From assembly GCA_903940125.1 (NCBI GenBank), contig CAJAJL010000112.1, positions 1 to 40,270 on the forward strand: 40,270 bases of DNA. The letters are read 5' to 3'. The translations under genes and the position numbers were made by a program. The notes below the pieces were generated by a model. That model was given only the letters and a program-made list of their open reading frames with translations, ran no database searches and was not told where the DNA came from. How positions within the stretch are numbered: the stretch's first letter is position 1; each line of letters opens with the position of its first letter. Positions 1 through 8,823 of the stretch are shown here, piece by piece. The DNA comes from an uncultured Chlorobiaceae bacterium (GTDB lineage: Bacteria > Bacteroidota > Chlorobiia > Chlorobiales > Chlorobiaceae).

Positions 1-220
1 ACTCTCCGGAGTGACTATATTCTGATGAAGGGGTTGCATAAATATCGCGTCTTATTAGCTGACTTTAACTACCAGTAATATAACGATTTGCGATATTTTT
101 TGCCCCCTTTTTTTTGTTTATTGATGAATAATTCAGGATAGAAGTATTACCGTTTATAACTGCATCAGCTACAAGCTTGATAATCAGTCATTGTAATCAC
201 GGTTTAACTGAGGATTTCAC

Positions 221-526
221 ATGAAAATGTTACTGACAGTCGAATTCCCGCCAGAACCCTTCAACTCTCTCCTCAGAAGCGGCAAGGTGGGTGGGATTAT
301 AGGGCGTATTTTAGAAGAGAGCAAACCAGAAACGGCATACTTTACAGAGCACGAGGGTAAACGAGGAGGCATTTTTATTGTTAATGTCCATTCTCCGTCG
401 GATATACCTGCCTTTGCAGAACCCTTTTATCTCAATTTTCAGGCCAATTGTACGTTTCGTATTCTCATGACCCCGGAGGATTTACAAAAAGCAGGTTTGG
501 AAGAGCTGGGCAAAAAATGGGGATGA
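221..526 (+). CDS. small conserved protein of unknown function (101 aa)
   Basis: The 101-residue product starts at an ATG and shows no signal peptide or membrane segment. It contains well-formed segments such as LTVEFPPEPFN near the N-terminus and KRGGIFIVNV near residues 46-55, and it ends in MTPEDLQKAGLEELGKKW. This pattern resembles short conserved alpha/beta proteins of the DUF3303 type found in many bacteria, but the match is from memory and no function is implied. The gene stands alone on the plus strand, with an AT-rich 220-base upstream region and a long gene-poor stretch downstream. I see no catalytic motif. Confidence is fairly high that it is a real gene and low on what it does. 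Confidence 0.7.
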   Translation: MKMLLTVEFPPEPFNSLLRSGKVGGIIGRILEESKPETAYFTEHEGKRGGIFIVNVHSPSDIPAFAEPFYLNFQANCTFRILMTPEDLQKAGLEELGKKWG

Positions 527-1483
527 CATTTATCCGGTAATGCGATTATAGGCAGCTCAAATGTCTCGGATTGATTTGCTTGTTGAAGGCATATCTCGTT
601 ATTGCTCCCGCACGCGGGGGGCAAAATGCACAATCAACTCAGAACTAAGGCTACAGGAATTAGACCGGACCTTTGAGCGGATACCAGCAGGTGTCTAAAG
701 AAATCCATAGAAAGACCCTGCTTGTTGTCCAATGCTATGATTTTCCGGGTATGGATGGTCTCCCCTGCTTGATTTGTAATTGTTTGTTGATCAAACTCCT
801 CCCCTCCAGCTTCAAGCACCAGCAGCAGGCACGCCTCGAATCGCGACACACTTTCTAAGTGGAACATTACATTTCTCAGTAAAAGAAGGTTTGTTGAAAC
901 AGCAAAATCGTGCTACGTGTCGTTAAAATGACAAAGTTTTTCATACCTCAGACGGCTTTTGTCTCTGCCAAACCTTTCACTTGTGGCAGAACTCTTTTTG
1001 GTCTTACCAGGAAATCATGAGAATCCTCTTTTTTATTTATTTTTCATGATCATTTTTTTGTGTCAGCAGTAAATATTTGGTAACATAATTCAACGATTTG
1101 ATCACTCAAGTTCATATTCTTATTATGCTTGAGGGGATAGTTATTGCATTTGACAAGTCTCTTGACCTGCAAGGGCAAGTTATGTCGCTGCTTCTGCAGT
1201 CCCGGCTATCGCTATAGAAAACACCATAGCCATCCTGCAGACTCTCGATATGACTGGTATTAAGGCGCTCCGGGATCGCATCATTAAGGTGCATATAAGA
1301 GAGCTTGCACGCAGTGGAATAAAAATTGATTTGGCCCATTTTTTGGCACTGCATCTGTTTGTTGGTTAATCGTTTTTCGTTTAAAGTGCAGTACCTTTAC
1401 CTGTAAGGATATGAACGATTGGTACTCGACATCCAATAACAGGATAAACCTGTCCATCATACAGGCAATAAAAAATTAACAGC
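527..1483. other. gene-poor AT-rich stretch with one repeat copy and a possible gene relic
   Basis: No convincing gene is present in these 957 bases. The stretch holds the first copy of the 104-bp direct repeat (682-785). From 1166 to 1369 on the plus strand a frame stays open for 67 codons without an early ATG, and its end reads protein-like (RIIKVHIRELARSGIKIDL). This could be the 3' remnant of a lost gene, but I do not recognise the family. The region just upstream of the Septu-like ATPase gene (about 1380-1483) should contain its promoter, but I cannot point to a clear one. Confidence 0.4.
682..785 (+). repeat. direct repeat copy 1 (left of Septu-like cassette)
   Basis: These 104 bases match positions 3697-3800 in the same orientation with 8 mismatches and no gaps. 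The copies sit about 3.0 kb apart, one on each side of the two-gene PtuAB-like cassette. Similarity stops abruptly on both sides. Both copies can be read as a similar short peptide on either strand, and on the minus strand three of the eight differences are synonymous. The repeat may therefore derive from a coding fragment. I do not recognise it as a known insertion-sequence end. Confidence 0.85.
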
Positions 1484-2818
1484 ATGAAATTACTTTATAT
1501 TTACTTTAACAACTTTCGAAGGTATGAAAAAGCCTTGTTGCGATTCCACCCTGAGTTCACTGTTCTTATAGGCGAAAACGGAAAAGGAAAAACAACCGTA
1601 TTAGATGCGATTGCTGTTATGCTTTGTACCTATTTCCACGGATCGGGCATCAAAACAGGACAGAGTGTTATTCAAAAAGAAGATTCCAGACTGGTGATGT
1701 ACGAAAAGGGTGGGCAGATTTTTCTTGAGCCACAAAGGGATGTTTTTTTAGTCGCAAAAGCGATCGTTCATGGTAATCCAATTGACTGGCGGAGAGAAGT
1801 GGGTGACCGAGGAGGTAAAGCTAAAAAAATTATTGACATTGGGCGATCAGACCGTTCCAGCATAACTTCTGAAACCCCTGATTTGCCACTCTTGTTGTAC
1901 TACGGTTCGGGACGATTGTGGGATATTCATCGAAAAGTTGAAACAGAAAAACCAGGATCACAGCTCGATGCCTATCGATTCTGTCTTGATCCTAAATCCG
2001 ATCAAAAAGCATTTGAAAAATGGTTCAAAAAACTGACCATTGCGGCTTTGCAAAAAGGAAAGGAATCTCCTGCACTTCAGGTTGTTAAAAACGCAGTATT
2101 GACTTGTATTCCTGAAGCAGAAGATTTTTTTCACGATACAGAGCAAGATCAAATTGTTATCACACTAAAGAGAGATGGATTAATCCCTTTCAACAACCTA
2201 TCGGATGGTTATCGCAATATGGTTGCAATGGTTGCAGATATTGCACTGCGAGCATCAAGCTTAAATCCCCACTTTGAAAATGATGCTGCAAAAAAAACCA
2301 ATGGGATTGTATTAATCGATGAGATTGATCTTCATCTTCATCCAAAATGGCAACGTCACGTCGTTCGAGATCTGCAAAATGCATTTCCAGCATTGCAGTT
2401 TATTGCGACCACCCATTCACCATTTATTATCCAATCCCTTGATCCTGGAGAAGTTATTGACCTCAATCAGGATGCAATTCCTGAAATTGTAAATACCGCG
2501 CCTGATGGGGTTGCTGCCCCTGGTCCTGCCGATAGTTATAGCAACCGCTCCGTTGAAGATATCACCGAAGAAGTGATGGGGGTAGATATGCCTCAACGGA
2601 GTAATCGCTATCAGCAGATGTACCACGTAGCAACGCATTATTACAAGCTGTTGCAAAAAGCGGAAAACGCCAATACATCAGAAAAAGCAGAACTGAAAGC
2701 CCAGCTCGATGAATTGTCCGCCCCATTTAGTGACAATGTAGCTTATCACGCTTTTCTTCAGATGGAGCGGATCGCCGCGGGGTTAGGAAAAACAAACCAG
2801 ACAAAGGAAGTTCAATAA
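1484..2818 (+). CDS. ptuA: PtuA-like AAA ATPase of a Septu-type anti-phage system
   Basis: This 444-residue protein is an ABC/SMC-like (OLD/AAA15-type) ATPase. The Walker A motif GENGKGKTT lies at residues 30-38, the Walker B IVLIDEIDLHLHP at about 275-287, and the switch histidine segment ATTHSPF at about 308-314. No membrane segment is visible. In Septu systems PtuA is the ATPase partner that controls the HNH nuclease PtuB, and the pair aborts phage infection. The PtuB-like gene follows with a one-base TAATG overlap, which argues for translational coupling and a two-gene system. No reverse transcriptase or retron RNA gene is visible upstream, so this is a stand-alone Septu rather than a retron-linked one. 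The symbol rests on domain architecture and gene pairing; other OLD-like ATPases remain possible. Confidence 0.82.
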   Translation: MKLLYIYFNNFRRYEKALLRFHPEFTVLIGENGKGKTTVLDAIAVMLCTYFHGSGIKTGQSVIQKEDSRLVMYEKGGQIFLEPQRDVFLVAKAIVHGNPIDWRREVGDRGGKAKKIIDIGRSDRSSITSETPDLPLLLYYGSGRLWDIHRKVETEKPGSQLDAYRFCLDPKSDQKAFEKWFKKLTIAALQKGKESPALQVVKNAVLTCIPEAEDFFHDTEQDQIVITLKRDGLIPFNNLSDGYRNMVAMVADIALRASSLNPHFENDAAKKTNGIVLIDEIDLHLHPKWQRHVVRDLQNAFPALQFIATTHSPFIIQSLDPGEVIDLNQDAIPEIVNTAPDGVAAPGPADSYSNRSVEDITEEVMGVDMPQRSNRYQQMYHVATHYYKLLQKAENANTSEKAELKAQLDELSAPFSDNVAYHAFLQMERIAAGLGKTNQTKEVQ

Positions 2819-3534
2819 TGAGACCAGTCGTTCGAGGCGATTGTCCCAAAGATGTGAAGGACGAAAATGTTCGATTTGCATCATATGCACAAGCTCGTGG
2901 TGAACTCATAAAGCGCATGGGTGAATTTTGTTCCTATTGTGAAATGCACTTGGATTCATCTCTGGCTGTTGAGCATGTGCAACCAAAAAAACCTGATGGT
3001 GCCTTGACCGAAATGGAAGATCGAGCACTGGATTGGAATAATTTTTTATTGGCCTGTACTAATTGCAACTCAACAAAAGGAAATACCGATGTCATTTTGG
3101 CAGATTACTTCTGGCCAGATCGTGACAACACATTTCATCTCTTTCGTTACTCAGAAGGTGGTGTTATTTTTCCTGCGATACATTTATCCGAGGCAGAGAA
3201 ATTGAGGGCCTATAAAACCATTACGTTAACGGGCCTCGATAAACACCCCTTAAACAATCCCGAGGCATCAGATAGACGTTGGGAAAATCGTCGGGAAACC
3301 TGGGATATAGCTGTTCGATCGAAAAGTCGGTTAGCGAAAAACAATTGCCAGGAAATGCGGGAGCAGATTCTTGAAACTGCAACTGGACACGCTTATTGGA
3401 GTATATGGATGACGGTCTTTGAAGATGACCCCGATATGCGTTGTCGCTTCATTGAGGCTTTTCCTGGAACGGATAAAACCTGCTTTGATGCTGCGAGAAA
3501 TTATGCTGCAGTAGCCAGAAAAGGAATTCAGTAA
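2818..3534 (+). CDS. ptuB: PtuB-like HNH endonuclease of a Septu-type anti-phage system
   Basis: The 238-residue protein carries an HNH zinc-finger nuclease core in its N-terminal third. C38 and C41 (FCSYC) and C80 and C83 (ACTNCN) form the presumed zinc knuckles. The catalytic segment VEHVQPK has E52-H53, and the C-terminal half of the motif is CNSTKGN (N84, K87). This arrangement is typical of the PtuB family (TIGR02646-like), whose members act as the DNA-cutting effector with PtuA. All key residues are present, so the gene appears functional. Its start codon overlaps the stop of the ATPase gene by one base. The C-terminal 130 residues show no domain I can name. Confidence 0.82.
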   Translation: MRPVVRGDCPKDVKDENVRFASYAQARGELIKRMGEFCSYCEMHLDSSLAVEHVQPKKPDGALTEMEDRALDWNNFLLACTNCNSTKGNTDVILADYFWPDRDNTFHLFRYSEGGVIFPAIHLSEAEKLRAYKTITLTGLDKHPLNNPEASDRRWENRRETWDIAVRSKSRLAKNNCQEMREQILETATGHAYWSIWMTVFEDDPDMRCRFIEAFPGTDKTCFDAARNYAAVARKGIQ

Positions 3535-3982
3535 GATACTTAACGCTCATGACTGAATGTACTTAAAAAGACACGCACAAATAATCGCCCCTTTATTAAG
3601 CCCACGACCCTACATTAAGCGCCCTCCTCAGCAAGCGGGTAGTCTTCAACATCAAAGGCAACACAATACCGGCTCATAGCCATGATCAGCTTTGATTACC
3701 AGCAGGTGTCTAAAGAAATCGATAGAAAGACCCTGCATATTATCCAATACGATGATTTTCCGGTTATGGATGGTCTCCCCTGCTTGATTTGTAATTATTT
3801 AATGATTCTGTTAATCTCTCTTATTGAAAGTAATTTACCGGTAACCGATGAGTTATCAAAGAAATAGACAAAAGCCGAATTGAATTGCTGTTGCATCCAT
3901 TCGGGAGTTTATCCCGGTCATTGTGCATTCCACAGCAATCGGTTACGGTTTTATCTTTATACAACCATTCTTAATCAGAAAA
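3535..3982. other. intergenic stretch with second repeat copy
   Basis: These 448 bases contain no supported gene. They hold the second copy of the 104-bp direct repeat (3697-3800). A short minus-strand frame next to the repeat (about 3618-3687) reads MAMSRYCVAFDVEDYPLAEEGA and then stops. It may be a small-gene relic, but it is too short to call. No clear terminator hairpin follows the nuclease gene. Confidence 0.4.
3697..3800 (+). repeat. direct repeat copy 2 (right of Septu-like cassette)
   Basis: This is the second copy of the 104-base repeat at 682-785, same orientation, 8 mismatches, no gaps. Together the copies bracket about 2.9 kb that carries the Septu-like pair. The arrangement is what recombination between the repeats, or insertion with target duplication, would leave. 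The divergence of about 8% argues that the duplication is not recent. Confidence 0.85.
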
Positions 3983-5421
3983 TCATTTCCTCATCCTGAT
4001 ACGGTAACCCATTGCTCGATAGCCTCGCTGGCGCTTTTCCCACATTCTTGCAAGCTGCGGATAGTCATGTTCGACATAATCGTAAATACGCACATCACTC
4101 TTGTTGACATGATCACGGTGCAGACGTCCTGTATACTGCTGTAATGTTCCTTTCCAGGAGATCGGCATAGCAAGCACCAAAGTATCAAGAGGTGGATGAT
4201 CAAAACCTTCGCCAATCAGTCGCCCGGTTGCGAGAATAACCCTTGGAATCGAATCTTGCAGTTCAGCAAGCTCTGTAAGCGTGTTTGCTCGATGCTTTTT
4301 TGTCAACCGGCCATGCAGCAAAAAGCAATGCGAAATTTGATCGGCGAGTAGTTCGAGTATCAGTTGCAGTTGTTCGGTGCGTTCCGTCAAAACAAGAATC
4401 TTTCGCCCTTCATGAAATGCATCGAGAATATCCTTTGCTATGCATTGGTTTCGGAAGGAGTCATTGGCGAGAATCCTGAAAACCTCCTGTATTCCTGATC
4501 CCTGAGGAATTACCGGCGAAAACAGGTTGAGCGGCCAAACCTCCAATCGGACTGGTGCATTTTCTGCTTGAAGCGCGCGATACCGAACAGGACCACACTG
4601 CATAAAAATTATCGGCTGATGGCCGTCTCGACGAATGGGAGTTGCTGTCTTTTGGTAAAGTATCATGATTAGGAAAAAAACGATCGTAACTTTTTATGGA
4701 AAGTTGATGGGTGCGTTCACATGTTTGGCTTATAAGTACGGCACCAAGCTGTCGTGCAATTGATGCCGGAACAGGTTCAGCAAAAAAAATCCACACATGC
4801 GCTCCATTGCCTGAACGCGAAATTTCCAGAGCTGCTGGAATATTTAACTCTCGGCACGACTGCATGAAGGCAGATGCATCCCCGTGCCAGCCCTCATCAT
4901 CAAAGTCTGTCGCAATAAAATAACAGGTTTCATCTGGCAGCATTGGATAAACACCAATGGTATGTTTGCCAGAAAGATGACGGTAAAGAACCTTTTCTGT
5001 AACCGGCAACAGCATGCGATGTGGACAATCACTGCATTTTATCCGTGGTTTATTGCAGACACCTTTCCGCCACTCGTTGCTGCAGACTGGTGAATAACCA
5101 AACGTCCCTTTTGCCGACTCCCAACGAATTTGGATACACATCCGTGCGTCCACGAAATAGTTGCCCGAAAAGTGCAACTTTTTCAATTGCTGAACGTTGT
5201 ATTGTCGACGATGTTTGAATTTCAAATGAATTTTCTTTTGATGGAATTGATTCATCCCATGGTATGCCATTTGCCGCAAGAAGTGCTTTCAACCTGACAT
5301 TTTCTTCCTGCAGTTGCCTTAATGCATCAGGTAATTGCCCGAAAACATTGTTATTCCTGCTATCCTCATCCATACCATTTCGTATAAGCCCTTCAGAACT
5401 GGAAAAATGAAAAGTAAGCAA
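3983..5421 (-). pseudogene. broken TOTE-type primase-helicase (frameshift plus internal deletion)
   Basis: Three minus-strand pieces together match one large TOTE-conflict-system protein (archaeo-eukaryotic-primase domain fused to a superfamily 2 helicase). The N-terminal piece (likely ATG at 5373) has the coiled segment LRQLQEENVRLKALLAANG and reads as far as GRTDVYP. One extra base in a run of three T at 5129-5131 then shifts the frame. The primase part continues as RWESAKGTFGYSP and ATDFDDEGWHGDA with its zinc-type Cys residues, ending at FFPNHDTLPK. At about 4643-4652 the sequence jumps, also out of frame, into helicase motif III (TATPIRRDGHQP). The end has intact motifs V/VI (IGEGFDHPPLDTL, QYTGRLHRD). 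The helicase N-terminus, including Walker A and the DEAD-type box, is missing. The gene cannot make a working protein. Confidence 0.85.
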
Positions 5422-5482
5422 ATACCCTCAGAACCAAGCACAACTTGGTCAGCGACCATAAAAAAAGGCAAACTGCCGGACT

Positions 5483-6271
5483 CTAGCCCCAATCTCCTTG
5501 GAGACGCTGCTTAGCAAGCCAACTGGTTACATAGTCTGCAACTTCCTGCCAGCCAGGCTCCCCAACGATCCAGTGAGCATGATTCTCAAACTCCTTGTAT
5601 GTTGATACCGCCTTATACTTCCTCGCAACTTTTCGGGCTACTGATGCAGGGACGATACGATCCAATTTGCCAGCCACGACAAGAACCGGGCAGGTAACCC
5701 TGGACTCATCGACATGTGATGCCCGTGAAGGATCAAAAAACCAGTATCCTAATTCTGTAGCCGCCTTTCCAGACTCATAAACAAGTTTAGTGTAGATCTC
5801 CCACTGTTCCTTTTCCGGCATCAGGTGCAGCATCGAATAAGCAGCTTCACTGAATTTCTGGCGGAAAGGTTTTTTCCAGAAACCCCACTTTGTCTGTACA
5901 CTCCAGAAACTCTTGAAAACAGAGGGTGTCAAAGCCATGATCCCGGCTGGTGATGCGGGAGTAAGCAAAACAATCGCCTTTGCACGATTGCGTGCACCAA
6001 GAATCTGGGCCAGAAGCGCTCCCATGGAGTGACCCATCACTATAGGTTTTTCGTCCAGTTGGCAGATCTCCTTTTCGAGTTGTGCAGCATAATCCAAAAG
6101 ACTGGTTGTCCCGAGATCAGGATTTGGAACACCACGGGGATCCATATCGTGGTATCGCAAGGTGGAAGCGATGCAACGGTACCCTTCCTCCTCCTCAAAC
6201 TTTCTCCGATAATTATCCCAGTACCACGGACCTCCAGACATTCCGTGAATCATGAAAATCGTATCAGCCAT
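5483..6271 (-). CDS. alpha/beta hydrolase
   Basis: The start at 6271 is chosen because GGGAGAG lies six bases upstream; a longer reading from 6292 is possible. The 262-residue product has the nucleophile elbow GHSMG (Ser82), an acid at GKLDRIVP (Asp204) and a C-terminal His in ENHAHW (His231 or His233), giving a full catalytic triad. The oxyanion-loop HG motif is FMIHGMSGG near residues 6-14. No signal peptide is seen, so it should be cytoplasmic. Substrate is unknown; serine esterases, lipases and lactonases share this fold. It lies downstream of the TPR gene on the same strand, separated by 143 bases with a hairpin between, so it is probably transcribed on its own. Confidence 0.85.
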   Translation of the reverse strand: MADTIFMIHGMSGGPWYWDNYRRKFEEEEGYRCIASTLRYHDMDPRGVPNPDLGTTSLLDYAAQLEKEICQLDEKPIVMGHSMGALLAQILGARNRAKAIVLLTPASPAGIMALTPSVFKSFWSVQTKWGFWKKPFRQKFSEAAYSMLHLMPEKEQWEIYTKLVYESGKAATELGYWFFDPSRASHVDESRVTCPVLVVAGKLDRIVPASVARKVARKYKAVSTYKEFENHAHWIVGEPGWQEVADYVTSWLAKQRLQGDWG

Positions 6272-6307
6272 TTTGCACTCTCCCGATAACATTACCTGGC
6301 CAAATAA

Positions 6308-6334
6308 GAAGCCCAGGCACTACACCGGGGCTTC
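6308..6334 (-). terminator. possible terminator hairpin after the TPR gene
   Basis: GAAGCCC (6308-6314) and GGGCTTC (6328-6334) form a perfect 7-bp stem with a 13-base loop between the TPR gene and the hydrolase gene, both on the minus strand. Only a weak T stretch follows in the minus direction, so termination is plausible but not certain. Confidence 0.4.
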
Positions 6335-6414
6335 AGCGTTTCATTGGATCATGGGGTTATCATAACGAGCAAATCATGTCAGGCATCACATCTTACCTTA
6401 TCACATAAGGGGTA

Positions 6415-6849
6415 TTACCCGTTACTGTTTTGTACATCTTCTTCGACTGAATTACCGCCAAAAGAGCCTGCCATTATAAAGTCTGCTTTTGCACCCTGAG
6501 TATCTCCAAGAGCAGATTTAGCAAGTCCTCTGTTTTTAAAACCCTGTGCATCGACGGGTGTAGGATCTACCTCTATCGATTTTTTAAAGTCTGCATTTGC
6601 AGCTTCGGTTGCCCCTAAAGCAAGCTCTGCTGCACCTCTGTTGTAGTATGCTTTTGCAAGGTCATCTGAACCTGGTTTTGGAGTGGTTTCAATCGCCTTG
6701 GTGAAGTTTGCTATGGCCTCCTTGTGCTGACCGGCTTTAAGCTGAGCCTCACCGGTGATCAAAGATGGAATGTTATGTGCAAAAACGACATTACTTGCAA
6801 GCATCACATTCATTGCAGCAAGAGATAGAAAACGGAATGAGTTTTTCAT
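6415..6849 (-). CDS. exported small TPR-repeat protein
   Basis: The 144-residue protein begins with a clear Sec signal peptide (MKNSFRFLSLAAMNVMLAS...), probably cleaved after VVFA at residue 24. The mature part contains about three degenerate tetratricopeptide repeats, for example AYYNRGAAELALGATEAA and FKNRGLAKSALGDTQGA. TPR modules bind peptides or partner proteins, so a periplasmic scaffolding role is likely, but no partner is indicated by neighbours. A GAGG Shine-Dalgarno precedes the ATG. It appears monocistronic. Confidence 0.82.
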   Translation of the reverse strand: MKNSFRFLSLAAMNVMLASNVVFAHNIPSLITGEAQLKAGQHKEAIANFTKAIETTPKPGSDDLAKAYYNRGAAELALGATEAANADFKKSIEVDPTPVDAQGFKNRGLAKSALGDTQGAKADFIMAGSFGGNSVEEDVQNSNG

Positions 6850-7038
6850 AAGGTACCTCGCTTGTTATGTTGTTATAAGTAAAGGGGCAAATGACAGCTG
6901 TTTTGCATAACAGACATTATCAATAACCACACACCTATATTGTAACCAACACACCCTTAAAGGCTCGTTAAAGCACCCTTAAATTTTCATAAAAAATACA
7001 CACCTCTGAAATAAATCCTTCCAGCGAAGGAACATGCC

Positions 7039-7734
7039 CTACACCACAGTTCCAAAGAGCTTTCCAACTCCCGCCGTAATCCCCATAGCGAGCACTCCCC
7101 AAAAGGCAACCCGCAAAGCACCCTTGGCAACAGATGCGCCTCCAGCGTATGCCGCCGTACCTCCCAGAACCACTAAAGTGACCAGAGCCGTAGCGGATAA
7201 TACTTCGACAATATTGGCTGAAGGTGCCAGTAAAACCGCTGCAATCGGAATAATTGCACCTGCAACAAAAGAGATGGCGGAAGCCAATGCTGCCTGGATC
7301 GGCCTTGCCCGCAGAGTCTCCGTAATGCCAAGTTCATCCCTGACATGAGCAGCAAGAGCATCTTTCGACATAAGGCTGACTGCAACAAGCCGTGCCATAG
7401 GTTCATCAAGACCCCTGCTGACATAAATCGACGTCAGCTCCTCCAATTCACGCTCTGGTTCAGTTGCAAGTTCCCTCTTTTCTCGCTCGATGTCCGCCTC
7501 CTCGGTGTCCGCTTGCGATTGTACAGACACATACTCGCCCGCAGCCATAGACATGGCACCAGCCACCAGACCAGCCACACCTGTTAACAGAATACTCTGT
7601 TGTGGAACACCGGCAGCGGCAACGCCGATAACAAGACTTGCAACCGATATGGTTCCGTCATTTGCTCCAAGGACGGCAGCTCGAAGCCAGCCTATGCGCT
7701 CGGCTTTGTGTGACTCACTGTGCATGGTTGACAT
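7039..7734 (-). CDS. VIT/CCC1-family Fe/Mn transporter-like membrane protein
   Basis: The ATG at 7734 is preferred because AGGAGA stands eight bases upstream. The 231-residue product matches the VIT1/CCC1 family, which exports or stores ferrous iron and manganese. The N-terminal segment WLRAAVLGANDGTISVASL is characteristic. It is followed by a hydrophobic stretch with GLVAGAMSMAAGEYVSV, then a charged cytoplasmic loop with many Glu residues (EEADIEREKRELATEPERE) that forms the metal-binding domain in this family. Three further hydrophobic segments make up the C-terminal half. About five membrane helices are expected. Direction of transport and metal choice cannot be read from sequence. Confidence 0.9.
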   Translation of the reverse strand: MSTMHSESHKAERIGWLRAAVLGANDGTISVASLVIGVAAAGVPQQSILLTGVAGLVAGAMSMAAGEYVSVQSQADTEEADIEREKRELATEPERELEELTSIYVSRGLDEPMARLVAVSLMSKDALAAHVRDELGITETLRARPIQAALASAISFVAGAIIPIAAVLLAPSANIVEVLSATALVTLVVLGGTAAYAGGASVAKGALRVAFWGVLAMGITAGVGKLFGTVV

Positions 7735-7956
7735 CAAATAATTCTCCTGTTGTTCATCTTTTGATTACAATAATTACAATATAAAATCATAACCTGTTCA
7801 CGTTATATAGCATCAATTTCAGATTTCAATAGTTGAAAAAAATTGATATACTCTAACATATTATAATCGAAATCATTACATATTCTGTCACAGCAAGGGC
7901 ACCTGCCGGTATACTCTATTTTTTTTCTGGTCTCTGGTGTTAAAATCAATAAAAAA

Positions 7957-8592
7957 ATGAAGGTTATAGCAATCAACGGAAGTCCCAAAAAGGACGGAAA
8001 TACCTGTCATGCGCTGACAGGTGTAGGAAGGCAGCTGCAGGAAAACGGTATTGAATTTGAAATTATACATGTCGGCGGCAAAGCGGTCAGAGGATGCATG
8101 GCCTGCGGAACATGTGCAAAAAATAAAGATGAAAAATGCAGCATAACTACCGACCCGGTCAATGAATGGATTCAGCAGATAAAAGATGCTGACGGCATCA
8201 TTCTTGGTTCACCGGTTTACTATGCGGGCATTGCAGGTACTATGAAATGTTTTCTCGACAGGGCATTTTATGTTGCAGGAGCAAATGGTGGTCTGTTCCG
8301 ACAGAAAGTTGCCGCAGCAGTTGTTGCTGTTCGCCGTACAGGAGGTTCTGCCACATTCGACAGCCTCAACCATTATCTGACCTATTCCGAAATGATTCTT
8401 GCAACCTCGAATTACTGGAACATCACTCATGGCAGAACACCGGGTGAAGTATTGCAGGATGGCGAAGGAGTGCAGATTATGGATGTCCTCGGACGCAATA
8501 TGACCTGGCTACTCAAAATGCGTGAAGAAACAAAAGACTCAATCCCGCCACCGGCAAAAGTTGACAAGATCTACACCCACTTTATCAGATAG
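7957..8592 (+). CDS. iron-sulfur flavoprotein / NADPH-dependent FMN reductase-like protein
   Basis: The 211-residue protein has the flavodoxin-like FMN-binding start AINGSPKKDGNT (residues 5-16) and the second flavin loop GSPVYYAGIAGTMK. Between them lies a compact cysteine motif, CMACGTCAKNKDEKC (CX2CX2CX7C), as in iron-sulfur flavoproteins (Isf) that bind one [4Fe-4S] cluster beside FMN. It probably moves electrons between ferredoxin-like donors and small oxidants such as oxygen or peroxide, but the physiological acceptor is unknown. It lies just upstream of the large hdr/flx operon but is separated by 282 bases and is probably transcribed separately. No strong Shine-Dalgarno is visible at the ATG. 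Confidence 0.85.
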   Translation: MKVIAINGSPKKDGNTCHALTGVGRQLQENGIEFEIIHVGGKAVRGCMACGTCAKNKDEKCSITTDPVNEWIQQIKDADGIILGSPVYYAGIAGTMKCFLDRAFYVAGANGGLFRQKVAAAVVAVRRTGGSATFDSLNHYLTYSEMILATSNYWNITHGRTPGEVLQDGEGVQIMDVLGRNMTWLLKMREETKDSIPPPAKVDKIYTHFIR

Positions 8593-8794
8593 ATCATGCA
8601 CATGGTATAACCCTACCGCCATCCTACCCCTCAGCTCTTGGCAAAATGAGTTGTAATTTATGTGCCGTCCATTGAACGCTTTTGTTATGATCAGTGTTTT
8701 CAATTCTTCAGTCAGCATTCTGAAGATCTCTGCAGAGTCATAAGGCCAACTGATAAAGATGGAAAAAGAGGATTAATATTTAAGGTTTGTGAAT

Positions 8795-8823
8795 TTGACA
8801 TTAATGTATTTTTCCTTAACATG
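8795..8823 (+). promoter_or_regulatory. candidate promoter of the hdr-flx operon
   Basis: A perfect TTGACA occurs at 8795-8800, about 75 bases before the first gene. A 17-base spacer places the -10 position at 8818-8823, where the match to TATAAT is poor. Weak -10 sequences are common at activated or repressed promoters. The palindrome at 8816-8832 overlaps this -10 position. Confidence 0.4.

Noticed and set aside
1-78. Open frame from the left edge on the plus strand, ending at 78
   Set aside because: Only 25 codons are visible. This length arises often by chance, and no recognisable motif supports a gene end.
40-98. Inverted repeat AAATATCGC / GCGATATTT before the first gene
   Set aside because: The 9-bp arms are 41 bases apart and AT-rich. 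With no gene ending just upstream in the window, it cannot be given a role.
1112-1354. 80-codon minus-strand open frame
   Set aside because: It is rich in Ser, Cys and Arg with no family pattern. The opposite strand gives a more protein-like reading, so this one is taken as a shadow.
1484-3534. Retron Ec78-type system (PtuAB with reverse transcriptase)
   Set aside because: No reverse transcriptase or msr-msd-like structure was seen before the ATPase gene, so a stand-alone Septu is the better call.
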